DNA of 64,000 nucleotides, from contig BSBN01001149.1 in NCBI GenBank assembly GCA_027924645.1, positions 4,526,001 through 4,590,000 of the forward strand, in the 5' to 3' direction. Under the pieces are notes generated by a model. It was given only the letters and a program-made list of their open reading frames with translations. It was not told the origin of the DNA and searched no databases. Source of the stretch: Cunninghamia lanceolata. Lineage: Eukaryota > Streptophyta > Pinopsida > Cupressales > Cupressaceae. This document shows, one piece after another, positions 36,301 to 47,899 of the stretch. Made by a program: the position numbers and the translations under genes. The number at the start of each line of letters is the position of its first letter. The first letter of the stretch is position 1.

Positions 36301-37015
36301 TAGAGCTTATGGAAGAAAAAAATGAAATAAAATCTTGTCAAAAAAAGTTAACTAAATTTTGTAGACAAATAATTAGGCATATGAAACAAAAGATCTTGGA
36401 GGAAATAATGCAAATGATTAATCATTTGTGTGAATTGTTTCAATTGATTGATGCCATGAGACTACACCATAAGAAGCTGAGCAAATATTTAATGGACAAC
36501 AAAAATATGCAACTACAAGCAGAAGAGAAATCTGTAAATCAAATTCTAGAAATAGTCTACAAAGCCAGTGACAATGACTTGATTAAATCAAAAGGCATTA
36601 CTAATCAGATTGAAACCTCAATGAAGGTGACATCTATCATTCAAAAGTGTTAAGGAATGTGTGAAATAGTAGAATTTGTGATTGAGGCTGCAATAAAGAT
36701 TAACAAGGATGATGAAAAGGTAAGGAACTTGACAAAGCTTGGTTTGTCATAAGCTTTTGACACAAATGAGCGATTCATTGGAAAGGATAATTTTAGAAAG
36801 AAGATGGAGGATGCAAGGAAGATTGATTTGGACCCGTTTCCTTAGAACCCAGATGAGGCAAACTTTTTGAATTCCATCAAACCACTGATAATCTTGAATG
36901 TATCTTTGGCTGAAATATTCAAGTCAGGATCCAAATTGAAATTCGATCAAACATTGTTAACAAAAATTTAAGTCAAACAACATCAGCTAGAAGAAATGAC
37001 AATTCCACCAGCTGA
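33353..37015 (+). pseudogene. Large decayed gene with G-patch motif and C-terminal coiled coils
   Basis: A chain of frames reads as one former protein of roughly 1000 residues. The N-terminal part (33353-33814) reads EEFGKVLGFTTKEFGDVHID and later WAQDTISTLAFCLRLDSNWE. The middle (34018-34800) contains LGREIQLADWYLLEEY and then RKNWSRSKITAFWSMRKELG. An acidic linker of DDEPDDDRDE type follows. At about 34950-35080 comes a G-patch-like segment, AIAKNMGYRGGGLGSQGQG then GLGAHK, interrupted by one stop. A Gln/Thr-rich region and two coiled-coil blocks (36050-36290, 36300-36650) complete it. G-patch domains bind RNA helicases and also occur next to retroelement proteases. No protease, RT or transposase signature is seen here, so the family stays unknown. 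Stops and a few frameshifts show it is dead. Confidence 0.55.
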
Positions 37016-37019
37016 ATAG

Positions 37020-37380
37020 TAGAATTTGCTAAAAAAGCTGTTAGAATGATTTGATATTGATAATATGAGTTTCCAAGTTCCAACTCAGCTCTATGTAGAG
37101 TTGTCTTTGAGTAAGATTTTACATTACCTCTATGTATTCTTTCATTTGAAAATCAATAGAAAACTCAAATTCAATAATGTGTTGATGTTCAATTATCTAT
37201 ATTATTTATTTTATCAATTGAATAAAAACTCTGGTTTCAACTACTAGATACACATTCAACTATTGCTGATGTTTATTGTTCTATATACTACTATTGTTAT
37301 TATGTTAAGCTAATGTTATTTACCATTTCAAATGTTTTATTCACATGTCATTAAGACTGACCACTATCCCTCTAGCTTTA
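37020..37380. other. Downstream spacer
   Basis: AT-rich sequence without features that I can support. Confidence 0.35.
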
Positions 37381-37384
37381 GCAG

Positions 37385-38290
37385 TGTTTAGATCTATGAT
37401 AGTGGGGTAGCGGGGAACGGTCCAAATTAAGTCTGGGCCCATCAACTTGCATGATATTTAACCTCCTTAGTCATCCACCTACCGGCTTAACTTTTTTATC
37501 ATCGGACGGCTAAGATTAAAACATCTTACTGCATATTTGCCCATGTGCTTTATAATTCCTTTAAGTAGCTCACTATTTAAAACCCAATGCAACTCCTTCA
37601 AAATATTTGACAAAAAATTTCATTCCATGTCTTCTAAAGTCTCTTCAATGGTCCAGATGAAGACACGTGTCATCTCCCTGCTATCCCTCTAAGAGATGAA
37701 AGCTTTTGGTGGGCCCCCCACGAGCTAGCAGGGAATGACCCAGATTGACCCTAAAGATGTTGATTTTCAATGCTTTGATGTTCAATGCCTATAGTGGACG
37801 ATGGGTTCCACTTTGACAAGCAACAAGTGTCACTAGCCTGTTATCCCTCTAGATTTCTTAAAACATTATTTTATTCAAGCGGGCTGGTGGGAAGTGGTCA
37901 GGATTCAATCTGTGAGATCCAGTAGCTCCCATTAATGTTCAAATATGCACATGTGAATTGTTTGTGACTTAAAAGTGGACGTCCCTAGGTTGACGAGACA
38001 AAGGGACATAAAAACTTTGGGAGTCAAGACATAAGATAAAAGATGAAATATTTAACCCCTTTAAACATTTTGATGCATAATGTTCCCAACCAAGCAGTGA
38101 CCGATGAGACAAGGCAAAGGGACTGGTAATACTGACAGGTTTGATGTCTTAAGTGTGAACTTGGATGACTAGGAACCAACGGTAACAAGTCAACTTAAAA
38201 TTATAGTGCAAAAAGGCTAAAAGGTTAGGTTTATGTATGAAATGAAGACAAACCCTAAACCCTAAACCTAAAACCCTAACCAGTGGATCA
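37385..38290 (+). repeat. Dispersed repeat, inverted partner at 61540-62070
   Basis: Shared landmarks, read here on plus and there on minus, include TAGCGGGGAA, ACTAAGATTAAAACATCTT (CTAAGATTAAAACATCTTAC here), CTTCAAAATATTTG, AGATGAAATATTTAACCCC-like sequence, GCATAATGTTCCC and GGTAACAAGTCAAC. It borders the hAT pseudogene on its 3' side and is a candidate terminal region of that element. Confidence 0.7.
38252..38282 (+). repeat. Short interstitial telomere-like tract
   Basis: AACCCTAAACCCTAAACC followed by TAAAACCCTAACC: about four units related to the plant telomere repeat. It is too short to imply a former chromosome end, and such motifs also occur near plant promoters. Confidence 0.6.
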
Positions 38291-38745
38291 AATGGTATGT
38301 TGTAGGATTATATTTCATTTTTTGACCTAGTTGTAGATAAGGCACTGATCAAAATAATTTATAAACTATGAAAAATGATGCAGAATCACATATCAAATCA
38401 AAAACCAAAATTCTACTTTACTGCAAATTTTATGTTTTATGCACAAATAAACATTAGCAACGAAATATTAAGCATTGAGTAGAATGATGAACCATTGAGT
38501 ACATGTAAAACTTATCAGTATGACACAATTAAAATATGAAATAATTAATAATACGTTAATGTATTCAATTTGATTCACAATTTCAAGGAATACAATATAA
38601 AATATCATCAACTACAGTTTCGGAATATGATTCATGAAATGCAGTATAAATACGTAAAAACTATTAATTCACTTCCATTTCCCAAATCAAGTCAGGGTCC
38701 TCAAACTGACATTCAGATAAAATAAGAGTCGCCTTGATTCTAAGT

Positions 38746-41540
38746 CTAGTCTTCATTTTCTTCATCTTGATTCAGAGTCTCAAATTCATCAGTCATTGTG
38801 TCACTGTCATTTGTCCCACCACCACTAGCATTTAAAGTATTGCACAACCCTCTTCTTTCGCATATGGACTTCCAAATTGTGATTGCCCTTTCATAAGGAA
38901 AATGTTTGACATTATACACACTTCCTACCACCCTCAAGCAATTTTCCAAATTCTTGTCTAGTTTGTATCTTATCTTTGATTTCAAAAACCCCAATGCACT
39001 GAAACTCTTTTACCTTCCACTGAACCCAATATCATTATTTGACATAAATCAACAAGTTTAAAATATTCTGATACAAAATCATGCAATTTTCACTTTGACC
39101 TAAGTTTTTCCAAGCCTTTGTTATTGATCCCACTTCGAATGGATTCTCCATGGCATTAAATTGGTCTATCATACTTCTTGCAAACTGACTACATTGTCCT
39201 TTAAGCTTATTTCCATCTATAATTCCTTCTATTGTCTGTCCATTGCATTCTGCACTTTTCGAAAAGTATGCGGTCAAGGTAGTTACTTTTTGATGAAAAA
39301 AGCTTGGGTTATCTCGGTGGTCTTGAACCCAAAATTGAGGATACACAATAGACATGGCTTCAAGTATTTCTTCTCGAGGGAATTGATTATAAATCTCTAT
39401 TGAAAGATTGCTTACAATATCCTTCAAATTATTACTAACAAATTCAACAATGCCGTCAAAATCTTCCTTTCTAACAGGTACTCTGATAGAGTGCCTGATC
39501 GTCTTACAATGGTGTATTGGTATCTCAAATCCACGTACAAAGGCACATAACTCCTCGCTTGCATTAAACTATAAATAATTTTCAAGATGATTCAAATCTG
39601 TAATTATCTGCCACCTATAAAAATTTGGGCTTTGAGAAGTTAGATCTAGATATAGATTATCGACAGCCATGCATGTCATTCTACGTAGATTGGTATACTC
39701 ATAGATATACATAGTTCTATCTTGGTATTTCTTCACAAGATTGTTCATTTCATCCAGCATGGTGAGAAGACTAGCTAAAGTTAAGAGTGTCTCTATATCG
39801 CTTAACCTATGTAAGAGGTCAGGAGATTTGTCTACTATGTTGCGATGCTCATACATTATTCCAATCAAGGATGGATACTTTGAAAGAACTCATTGCGCTG
39901 GTCCATGCAAGGAGATCCATCTGGTATCAACATCCTTAAGAAGCTTGTTTCATGTTGTTATTCCCTCAACAAAATTTTAAAATTTCACAAAATGTTTGGG
40001 ACTTCGGTAGAAGTATGCATGGAGCTCACGGACTAGATTTTCAACTTTTGATACTATAGGAAACTTGCTTACAATTTTAAATGCTAAATTTATTTTGTGG
40101 GCCATGCAGTGAATTCCAAGAATGTATGGTACACAAGTAGTTTGTAATTTTGTGCAAAGACCGGTCCTATGACCTTGCATTAATGTAGCTCCATCAGCTC
40201 CTACACACACCAACTTTTTGGCAATTATCAAGTCATCCATACCTGCAATTTCATTCAAAGACTTCTTAACTAGTTCAAATAGATTTTGCGATGTTGAACT
40301 GTCCTTCATTTTATGAAAACATAGTAGATGAGATCGACGGAAATGTTCTTTTATAGTATACGCATGCATACAGACCCAAGAAGTATTATCTACCGCAGTA
40401 ACTTCATCTAAAGATAATGCAATGAAGTTTGACTCTTTTACATTCTCCTTTAAATCTTTCTTTTCCATCGCAGTGAGACAGTTTGCCCATTCCCATCTAG
40501 CATTTATTGACCAATGTGTGCTAGGATAGTGAGGAACACTCAAAAAAGATAATAGATTACTATACTCTGGGTAGTCTATCATAAGATGCCTTCTAGATAA
40601 AATATGAAAAACAATACTCATCTGAATAGTTTTTTCCAGTTGTGCTCCTTCCCTTGCTTTTCCAAATTGAGCCTTGATTGTACCTCCACTTGCAGCAAGT
40701 TTCATCATTCTTTTCTTATGCTCATCATATTCTGCGGCATACTTAACATGAAGATATTCTTCCTTTGATTTCCATCTTACTACTGATGTTTCCTTTCCGT
40801 CTATGATTTGTTTTTTCATAAACTTTACCGATATGCTTTTCTATAGTGTCAAGCTTTTGCTGTAATTTCTTGTCTCTTTTACATTTCCAACTACAAATCA
40901 TACACTTGCATTCTGTTGGTTGTTCATCTTTGTTTGTTTTCTCCACTAGTTCAATGAATGGGTACTTTGACACCCAATCAAGCTAAAAATTCCTTGACAT
41001 TTCCCACTCGCGCCCTATTTTTTATTTGCCTTTTCTTTTCTTCTTACCGACATCATCTACAATGCCAGCATTTTCATCCAAGTTAATTATCTCATTCTAT
41101 CTAACCAAGGTATCCCTTGGAACATCTTCTACAGTATTGCCATCCTCATTCTAGCTAACCAAGGTATCCCCTGGAACATCTTCTGCGGTATTTCCATCCT
41201 CATTCTTACTAACTAGGGTATCCCTTGGAACATCTTCTGTGATATTGCCATCCTCATTCTGGCTAACCAGGGTATCCCTTGGAACATCTTCTGCGGTATT
41301 GCCATCCTCATTTGACTCAATGGCAATCCCACCTTCTAGTGGTGGCGAGGTATTGCGAATGGTTGCTTCATTAATATTTGGTGCAAGAGTTGATCATGTA
41401 GCAACATCTTGATTTGATGGATCAGAAAATTACCAATTCCAAAGGAAGACTGTATACTAACTCCACATTTTCAACATTTTGATGGCCTCCCAGTCCCTTC
41501 ACCACCCTGAGGAGTCTTACCCTTGTCACACTTGTGGCTC
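38746..41540 (-). pseudogene. hAT-superfamily transposase, decayed
   Basis: On the minus strand an N-terminal region with a 20-residue repeat (41090-41310) precedes a zinc-finger-like CKCMICSWKC segment with a downstream His (about 40900). The transposase core then follows: FIALSLDEVTAVDN with VCMHAYTI, VCVGADGATLMQG, and PYILGIHCMAHKINLAFK at 40800-40000. The C-terminal dimerisation region ends FSALGFLKSKIRYKL near 38990. The layout matches hAT transposases of the ZNF862/KIAA1586-like type. Frames change at about 40805 and 39010, and stops occur between 39980 and 39868 and elsewhere, so it is inactive. Confidence 0.8.
41087..41312 (-). repeat. In-frame 60-bp tandem repeat in the hAT N-terminus
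   Basis: About four copies of a 60-bp unit, each encoding NEDGNTAEDVPRDTLVS plus about three residues. The unit length keeps the frame, so the repeat expanded while the gene was coding. The acidic repeats lie between the N-terminal region and the zinc finger. Confidence 0.85.
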
Positions 41541-41544
41541 AACA

Positions 41545-42140
41545 TTTTGATCTCTCACTTCGAGTAAAAGCTGGAAAAAATGTCTTCTTGTTTAAGGACA
41601 TACTCATAGAATATAGATCCCAATCCCTACTAAATATCTTCTTTAATATTGAAGCAGGAATGGAAAAGAGATAAAGAAATCTTATAACACTAATACTATG
41701 AAGAATTAACGATTACTTACCTTTAAGTTTAGGTTTTCACTGACTTGCTATTCGTTAATGCAAGAATGCCTATGTTGTAAGTGTAACCTTGCCTATGATC
41801 AACTTCAAGGTTCCAACTCCAACTTCCGAAATCTGAATTGAGAGTTCACAAGTTTAGAACTGAACAAAATGTGTAAGAATAAATCAAAGTTTTGATTGTC
41901 TTTATATCAATCCATATTTGGTGAATTCCATGGGAATTTTCAATGGTAAATTAAAAAATTTGGCGAATCCTGTGTGATTATATAAGGAATACGTTTAAGT
42001 GTTGGCGAATCAAACCTCGATGGACTACATACTTTGTAATTTCCAAAGTGAATATGACCCTACGATTAGCACGGAGGTGTCATGGAAATTGACGAAATGG
42101 GCCCTCATAATCAACTACTTGTAAATTTTAATTGGCAAAA
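41545..42140. other. 5' flank of the hAT gene with TTGGCGAAT words
   Basis: Contains TTTGGTGAATTCC, TTTGGCGAATCC and GTTGGCGAATC between 41920 and 42010. Similar words form an array at 60900-61240, near the other copy of the 37385 repeat. These could be subterminal repeats of the hAT element. Confidence 0.45.
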
Positions 42141-42265
42141 TGGGTCCTCACGCGCAGTGACCATTTAATGGTGTTGGCAAAATGGGTCCTCACACGCATC
42201 GACCATTTAATGGCGTTGGTGAAACGTGTCCTGATACACAATGTTGTTTTAATAGTATTGGTGAA
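42125..42265 (+). repeat. About 55-bp tandem repeat, three copies
   Basis: TTGGCAAAATGGGTCCTCAC followed by a variable segment and GACCATTTAATGG, repeated near 42132, 42175 and 42220 with increasing divergence. Confidence 0.7.
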
Positions 42266-42269
42266 TATA

Positions 42270-43190
42270 TAGGTGATTTAGTACTTGCTTCCGAGATTTT
42301 AGGGAAAAATATTAGTCAGCCCATTTGAAACACGTAGTTTGTTATGGCGAAAATATTACTTCATTGATTCTCATAAAATAAATCGATGGTGAATGGATAT
42401 ACATTCAATCGATAATACGTAAAATCTAAAGAAATTTGAACGAGACATTACAAAAACTTGTGACATTTTTCTTCTACCTTTACAAGATACAATATTGGAC
42501 AATCCTTAATTACTTTGATCTCTAATGCTTTACTTAGATGCTTAATATTGCAGCTAGACATAATCAGATTTCGTGGATTTTGAGAATAGATTGGGCAAGG
42601 AATTATATTCTTGAGAAACGGATTTGTTATGGAACATGAGAACTGCAACAAATGATTTACCGTCAGTGATTTGACCACCCTATTGGATGTGATTTATTCA
42701 CCAATTCTGACTTGGCTGATCTACAATATTCGCCAATTGGCAAATATTTGCCACTAAAAAATCTCTGAACACAAATGAAATACACACAAGATATTTCTCC
42801 ATGTCGACCAACATATAATTGAAGAAACACAAACCACAAGGCAAGAGGACAATCCATATGACTGACTCATTGATAAGTGTTGTTCTTATTAGAGAAGATT
42901 CCACTATCATGGCATGAATACTTGCTCTCCTAGCTTTAGACTTAATAGGGCTTTTATTACATGGAATGCTTCATATACCTGCGCATGTATACCAAACACA
43001 TAAGAAAACTATATCACAATAATAAAGTGCCACATAATGACATAATACTTGCCTTTGAAATGTAACAATAGAATTTGTTTTGTAATAAAATTTATCTTGC
43101 TTTATAATGTTGTATTGTCAAAATCAAATTGTAATAATAACTAAACTATTAGTTAGTAGACATGATTTTTCCACAGTCCATGATAGATTA
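42270..43190. other. Non-coding spacer
   Basis: No recognisable gene. The short frames at 42448-42910 lack domain features. Confidence 0.35.
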
Positions 43191-43197
43191 TCGTATT

Positions 43198-43372
43198 GAG
43201 CTTTTGGGAATAACTGTGTGTAGCTTATTTTGGATTGACGTTTCAGATCACACTCCGTGATCCATCATCAGGAAGAAAAGAAGAGAAAACATTTCTTCCT
43301 GATGATGGATCACGGAGTGTGATCTGAAACGTCAATCCAAAATAAGCTACACACAGTTATTCCCAAAAGCTC
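43198..43372. repeat. Perfect 81-bp palindrome with a 13-base loop
   Basis: Arms 43198-43278 and 43292-43372 are exact reverse complements by direct comparison, with spacer AGAAGAGAAAACA. The match continues imperfectly for another 13 bp outward. The right arm is the start of the tandem array that follows and recurs, diverged, at about 44027 and 44800. Confidence 0.95.
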
Positions 43373-45560
43373 GATATGATAAACTATTAGTTGTTTAATT
43401 ATTGAATTGTTTTCTAAATATTATAATAAATATTAATAATACAACCAATACATTAATATTAATGTTTAGATTAAATTATTAATTATGTCGAGAGGCGTTC
43501 TACAATCACAACAGGGTGAGTTGAAGAGTTGAAAGATTCCAAAATTCCTTGTAATTTTATAACATTCCAATCTAAAAAACAAAAAAAAGATTTATATGCA
43601 TGAGATTTTTAAGATAGAGCCACAATAAATACACCACTAAACCTGACACCACTCTCAAAGATGGTTTTTCTATTTTAATCCAAAATGCAAATATTATTAT
43701 AAATGCCAAGAATAAGAAATATATTTAATAGAAATGAAACGTTTGCATTCTAACTCCCAGTAATTTATAAAAAATTAAAAAATTAAAACCAAAAACCAAA
43801 AAAAAATGGAAGATATCTCTCGGCGTACTGCAGATATTTTTAAATATAAATATACTAGTTATAATTACGTCGAGAGGCTCCTACAGTCACAGCACAGGGT
43901 GGAGTTGAAGAGTACAAAGATTCCAAGATTCCCTATAATTTTATAAGATTCCATCTAAAAAAAATAACAATCTAAAAACAAAAAAAATCAAAATAGGTTA
44001 AATGCATATCATCAAGAAGAAATGTTTTCTCTTCTTTTCTTCCTGATGATGAATCACGGAGTGTGATTTGAAACGTCGATCTAAAATAAGCTACACACAG
44101 TTATTCCCAAAAGCTCGATATGATAAACTATTAGTTGTTTAATTCTTGAATTGTTTTCTAAATATTATAATAAATATTAATAATATAACTAATACATTAA
44201 TATTAATGTTTAGATTAAATTATTAATTACGTCGAGAGGCATTCTACAATCACAATAGGGTGAGTTGAAGAGTTGAAAGATTCCAAAATTCCCTGTAATT
44301 TTATAACATTCCAATCTAAAAAACAAAAAAAAAAGATTTATATGCATGAGATTTTTAGGATAGAGGATCATAATGAAATGCCACAATAAATACACCACTA
44401 AACCTGACACCACTCTCAAAGATGGTTTTTCTATTTTAATCCAAAATGCAAATATTATTTATAAATGCCAAGAATAAGAAATATATTTAATAGAAATGAA
44501 ACGTTTGCATTCTAACTCCCAGTAATTTATAAAAAATTAAAAAACAAAAACCAAAAACCAAAAAAAAAAAATGGAAGATATCTCTCGGTGTACTGCAGAT
44601 ATATTTTTTAAATATAAATATACTAGTTATAATTACGTTGAGAGGCTCCTACAGTCACAGCATAGGGTGGAGTTGAAGAGTACAAAGATTCCAAGATTCC
44701 CTATAATTTTATAAGATTCCATCTAAAAAAATAACAATCTAAAAACAAAAAAAATCAAAATAGGTTAAATGCATATCATCAAGAAGAAATGTTTTCTCTT
44801 CTTTTCTTCCTGATGATGAATCACGGAGTGTGATTTGAAACGTCAATCTAAAATAAGCTACACACAGTTATTCCCAAAAGCTCGATATGATAAACTATTA
44901 GTTGTTTAATTCTTGAATTGTTTTATAAATATTATAATAAATATTAATAATATAACTAATACATTAATATTAATGTTTAGATTAAATTATTAATTATGTC
45001 GAGAGGCATTCTACAATCACAACAGGGTGGAGTTGAAGAGCTGAAAGATTCCAAAATTCCTTGTAATTTTATAACATTCCAATCTAAAAGACAAAAAAAA
45101 AGATTTATATGCATGAGATTTTTAAGATAGAGGATCATAATGAAATGCCACAATAAATACACCATTAAACCTGACACCACTCTCAAAGATGGTTTTGCTA
45201 TTTTAATCCAAAATGCAAATATTATTTATAAATGCCAAGAATAAGAAATATATTTAATAGAAATGAAATGTTTGCATTCTAACTCCCAGTAATTTATAAA
45301 AAATAAAAAAATAAAAACCAAAAACCAAAAAAAAAGATTGGAAGATATCTCTCGGCGTACTGCAGATACATTTTTTAAATATAAATATACTAGTTATAAT
45401 TACGCCGAGAGGCTCCTACAGTCACATCACAAGGTGGAGTTAAAGAGCACAAAGATTCCAAGATTACTTGTAATTTTATAAGATTCCATCTAAAAAAATA
45501 ACAATCTAAAAATAAAAGAAATCAAAATAGGTTAAATGCATTTCTAAATTTAAAAATTAG
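43290..45560 (+). repeat. Tandem array of about 765-bp units, three copies
   Basis: Landmarks recur in order. TTCTTCCTGATGATG appears at about 43293, 44038 and 44805. GTCGAGAGGC(G/A)TTCTACAATC appears at 43489, 44230 and 44999. CTCTCGG(C/T)GTACTGCAGAT appears at about 43820, 44583 and 45352. GAGAGGCTCCTACAGTCAC appears at 43871, 44640 and 45409. Units therefore measure about 740-770 bp. Each contains both a CCGAGAGG-type left end and its inverse, so the array is built from the same element family seen at 13, 16.5 and 18-20 kb. Confidence 0.9.
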
Positions 45561-45564
45561 CTGC

Positions 45565-45900
45565 AAGCGTTTCAATTCTCATTAAATATATTTCTTATTC
45601 TTGGCATTTATAAATCATCTTCAAGAGCACTGTCAGGCTTACTGACATTTCATTATAATCCTCTATTTAATAATTCTTGAGAGTTACATAATCGTGGAAT
45701 TAAAAATTAATTGAAATTTCACCTCTACATATAGCAGATCTAGAGCCAATTTTTTTACTGTACAAATAAATGCAGTAAGGTAGAAGATGATAGGGCGGAG
45801 GTGCTCTCAAGGCTACCAAAATGAGCATAATGCCAGGGCAAGGAGTGATCCTGAAAAAGAGCTCTAACACAGGAAATATCTCCCCTCACAATAATTCGAG
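45565..45900. other. Spacer after the tandem array
   Basis: Contains an inverted reminder of the array interior (AATATATTTCTTATTCTTGG near 45585 is the reverse of AAGAATAAGAAATATATT at 44470), then unique sequence. Confidence 0.5.
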
Positions 45901-45929
45901 AGTATTGCTAGGGCAATCCTTCTTAGGAT

Positions 45930-46300
45930 CGTGAGTTGCCGCTATGTGTCGGATGGCATCCTCCCCTCCACCTCTGCAAAATGCAGAAAGAAAAGTATAT
46001 ATACACAAACCCTAAAGAGAAGAAATGATATACACATGGAGTATATACACTTTGTTAGATCTAAGTTTTGGGTACATTGCAGGAGTGTTGTGGAACAAAG
46101 AAGAGAGCAGAATATTTCTGATGGGCCTGTGCACCCTGGGGAAGGAAGAATGGAGGGCCGTCTCAAAGAATTTAGTGACCAGGAAAATCCCTACACAGGT
46201 GGCCAGCCATGCACAGAAGTATTTCCTCAGGCAAAGTAATCTGAAAAAATAGAAGCGTTGATCATGTTTGACATATTACTAGAAATGATAAATGAATTTT
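45930..46300 (+). pseudogene. MYB-related (SHAQKYF class) pseudogene exon
   Basis: After a splice-acceptor-like TTGGGTACATTGCAG ending at about 46081, the sequence encodes GVLWNKEESRIFLMGL, then GKEEWRAVSKNLVT and TQVASHAQKYFLRQSNLKK. This is the single MYB repeat of the plant R-R/CCA1-like group, whose members bind I-box/TATCCA-type promoter elements. The frame ends in TAG at 46250 where the family continues with a basic KRKRRS segment, and a TGA follows at an Arg position. A short upstream frame (45931-46080) may be a former exon or intron. No further exons are visible, so this is an isolated fragment. Confidence 0.8.
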
Positions 46301-46422
46301 GTATACACATTGTGTATATGTTGTGAAAGGTTTTTGTTGTGTATATCCCTTATGTTTTGTTATTGTAGAGTTTCGACGGAATGAAGATGCATGATAGATT
46401 TGGTAGTGCTCCTTATTCGTTG

Positions 46423-47612
46423 TGTCACGGGGCTGGCCTAGACAGCCCTATGCGGCACTGCCAATGCAACTCAAACCTGTCCAAGGGACTCAAGCGAGTT
46501 CACAATGTAGACTACGCCTTAATGAAAACAATGCAATTCACCCAGCGAACTGAGCTCACCCAGAAAATACAATGTAGAAATAAAAACATGTAACAATGCT
46601 AAGCTACAGCAATGCAAAAACATAACACTATTTGGGGCCAAGTTATTTCTTTTATTGAATCACAGCTCCAAGATTTACAATATGAATAACTCAGTCCTCA
46701 AGTCTAGTCAGACTCAGCTGATAATGCTAGACATAGGTTTACAATGCAACACTACCCCAGGGATTCCCTAGGCTCTCCACGTAGTCCAACTACCTTCACT
46801 CCAAGTCGAATCCTTAACCTTGTTCCAATGTTGCAATCTTTGTATAGTACTCAGTCCGACCAATACTCTACACAGGAACTGCTAGAGTCACTCTTACTCT
46901 GCAACACCACTTCAAAGATCCTTCTCTCAGATTGTGCTTCTCAAACAGCTCTTTGTCTTCTAACTCAGAAAGCTCCCCAAAATTACATACTAAAATGTCA
47001 TCCCTTTCAAATGATCCTGCTTGGCCTTTTTATAGAACTCCAAGAGTCCACCACCAAGGTTCAAACAGGTTTCCCATCTTGCACTACTGGCCCTGAAAAG
47101 ATTGTCCTAGTTCGTCCAATCCCAGCCTGGACTTCCTATGCAACTCTAGTTCCAACCTAGACTACCCAATTCCACTCGAACAACCTGTCCCAGTTCATCC
47201 AGTTCCAAGATGGACTTCCAGTTTGGCATTCTATTCCTGTCCACACAACATACAAGTTTCTAAGTTCAACTCGCACTTATCGGACACCTTGTTCACACTT
47301 TTTGGGCCTACTCGCAAAAACTCAAACACAAATCTGACCACTCTATCATGTACTCGGATAGACTATCCTAGTCCTAGATAGATTGTTCCAATTCTAGACA
47401 ACAATCCAGATTTAGCCCCAGACTTGACCCAAGAGTCCACTTTTCCATCTCTGTTGAATTCAGGACTTGGACAAGTCTAGATGACAAGTCTAGTTAGTCT
47501 TTCACTCCTAGCATTCAATATGAGGCAATTTGTCCCTTACTCAGGCTCAAATTGGTCTGTCCTGGTCGAACAAGTCATCCACCTTTTTCAGAGACACATA
47601 CCCCCTTATACA
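46423..47612 (-). mobile_element. LTR of a Ty3/gypsy element, minus orientation
   Basis: On the minus strand a purine run AATAGGAGGGGGGAG (47613-47627) is followed by TGTATAAGGGGG, and the LTR ends near GCCCCGTGACA at 46423, about 1190 bp. Inside are TATAAAAAGG (47027-47034) and, farther on, an AATAAAAG poly(A)-type signal near 46650. No second copy is in the window. It fits as the 3' LTR of the gag-RT remnant at 47.9-49.98 kb. Confidence 0.65.
47027..47034 (-). promoter_or_regulatory. LTR TATA box
   Basis: TCTATAAAAAGGCC on the minus strand, about 580 bp into the LTR. Confidence 0.6.
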
Positions 47613-47899
47613 CTCCCCCCTCCTATTCAGGTGACACCCTCGACGTCAGCACTCAACTCCATGCTTTCACAAGAGAGTTCCACCTTGTAGCATCTAATCC
47701 TGATCAATGACACGGTCACTTGTCTAGTTTTTGTCCAACCTCCAAGTTCACTTGCCATCCTATCTCCTCAGCTTGCCTTGTTTGATTTCTCCTCGATACA
47801 GTGGCCCAAACACTATCCTACCCCCTGAATCCATGGTTCTGCTCCCCACCAAGTCCAACATGCCGCATGGTTCTGCTCACCATAGAATTCCGCATGATT

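Noticed and set aside
38252..38282. Former telomere or chromosome fusion site
   Set aside because: Only about four telomere-like units, irregular, and inside a dispersed repeat.
43290..45560. CRISPR-like or satellite array
   Set aside because: Units are about 765 bp and contain transposon-like ends; this is a plant nuclear repeat, not a CRISPR array.
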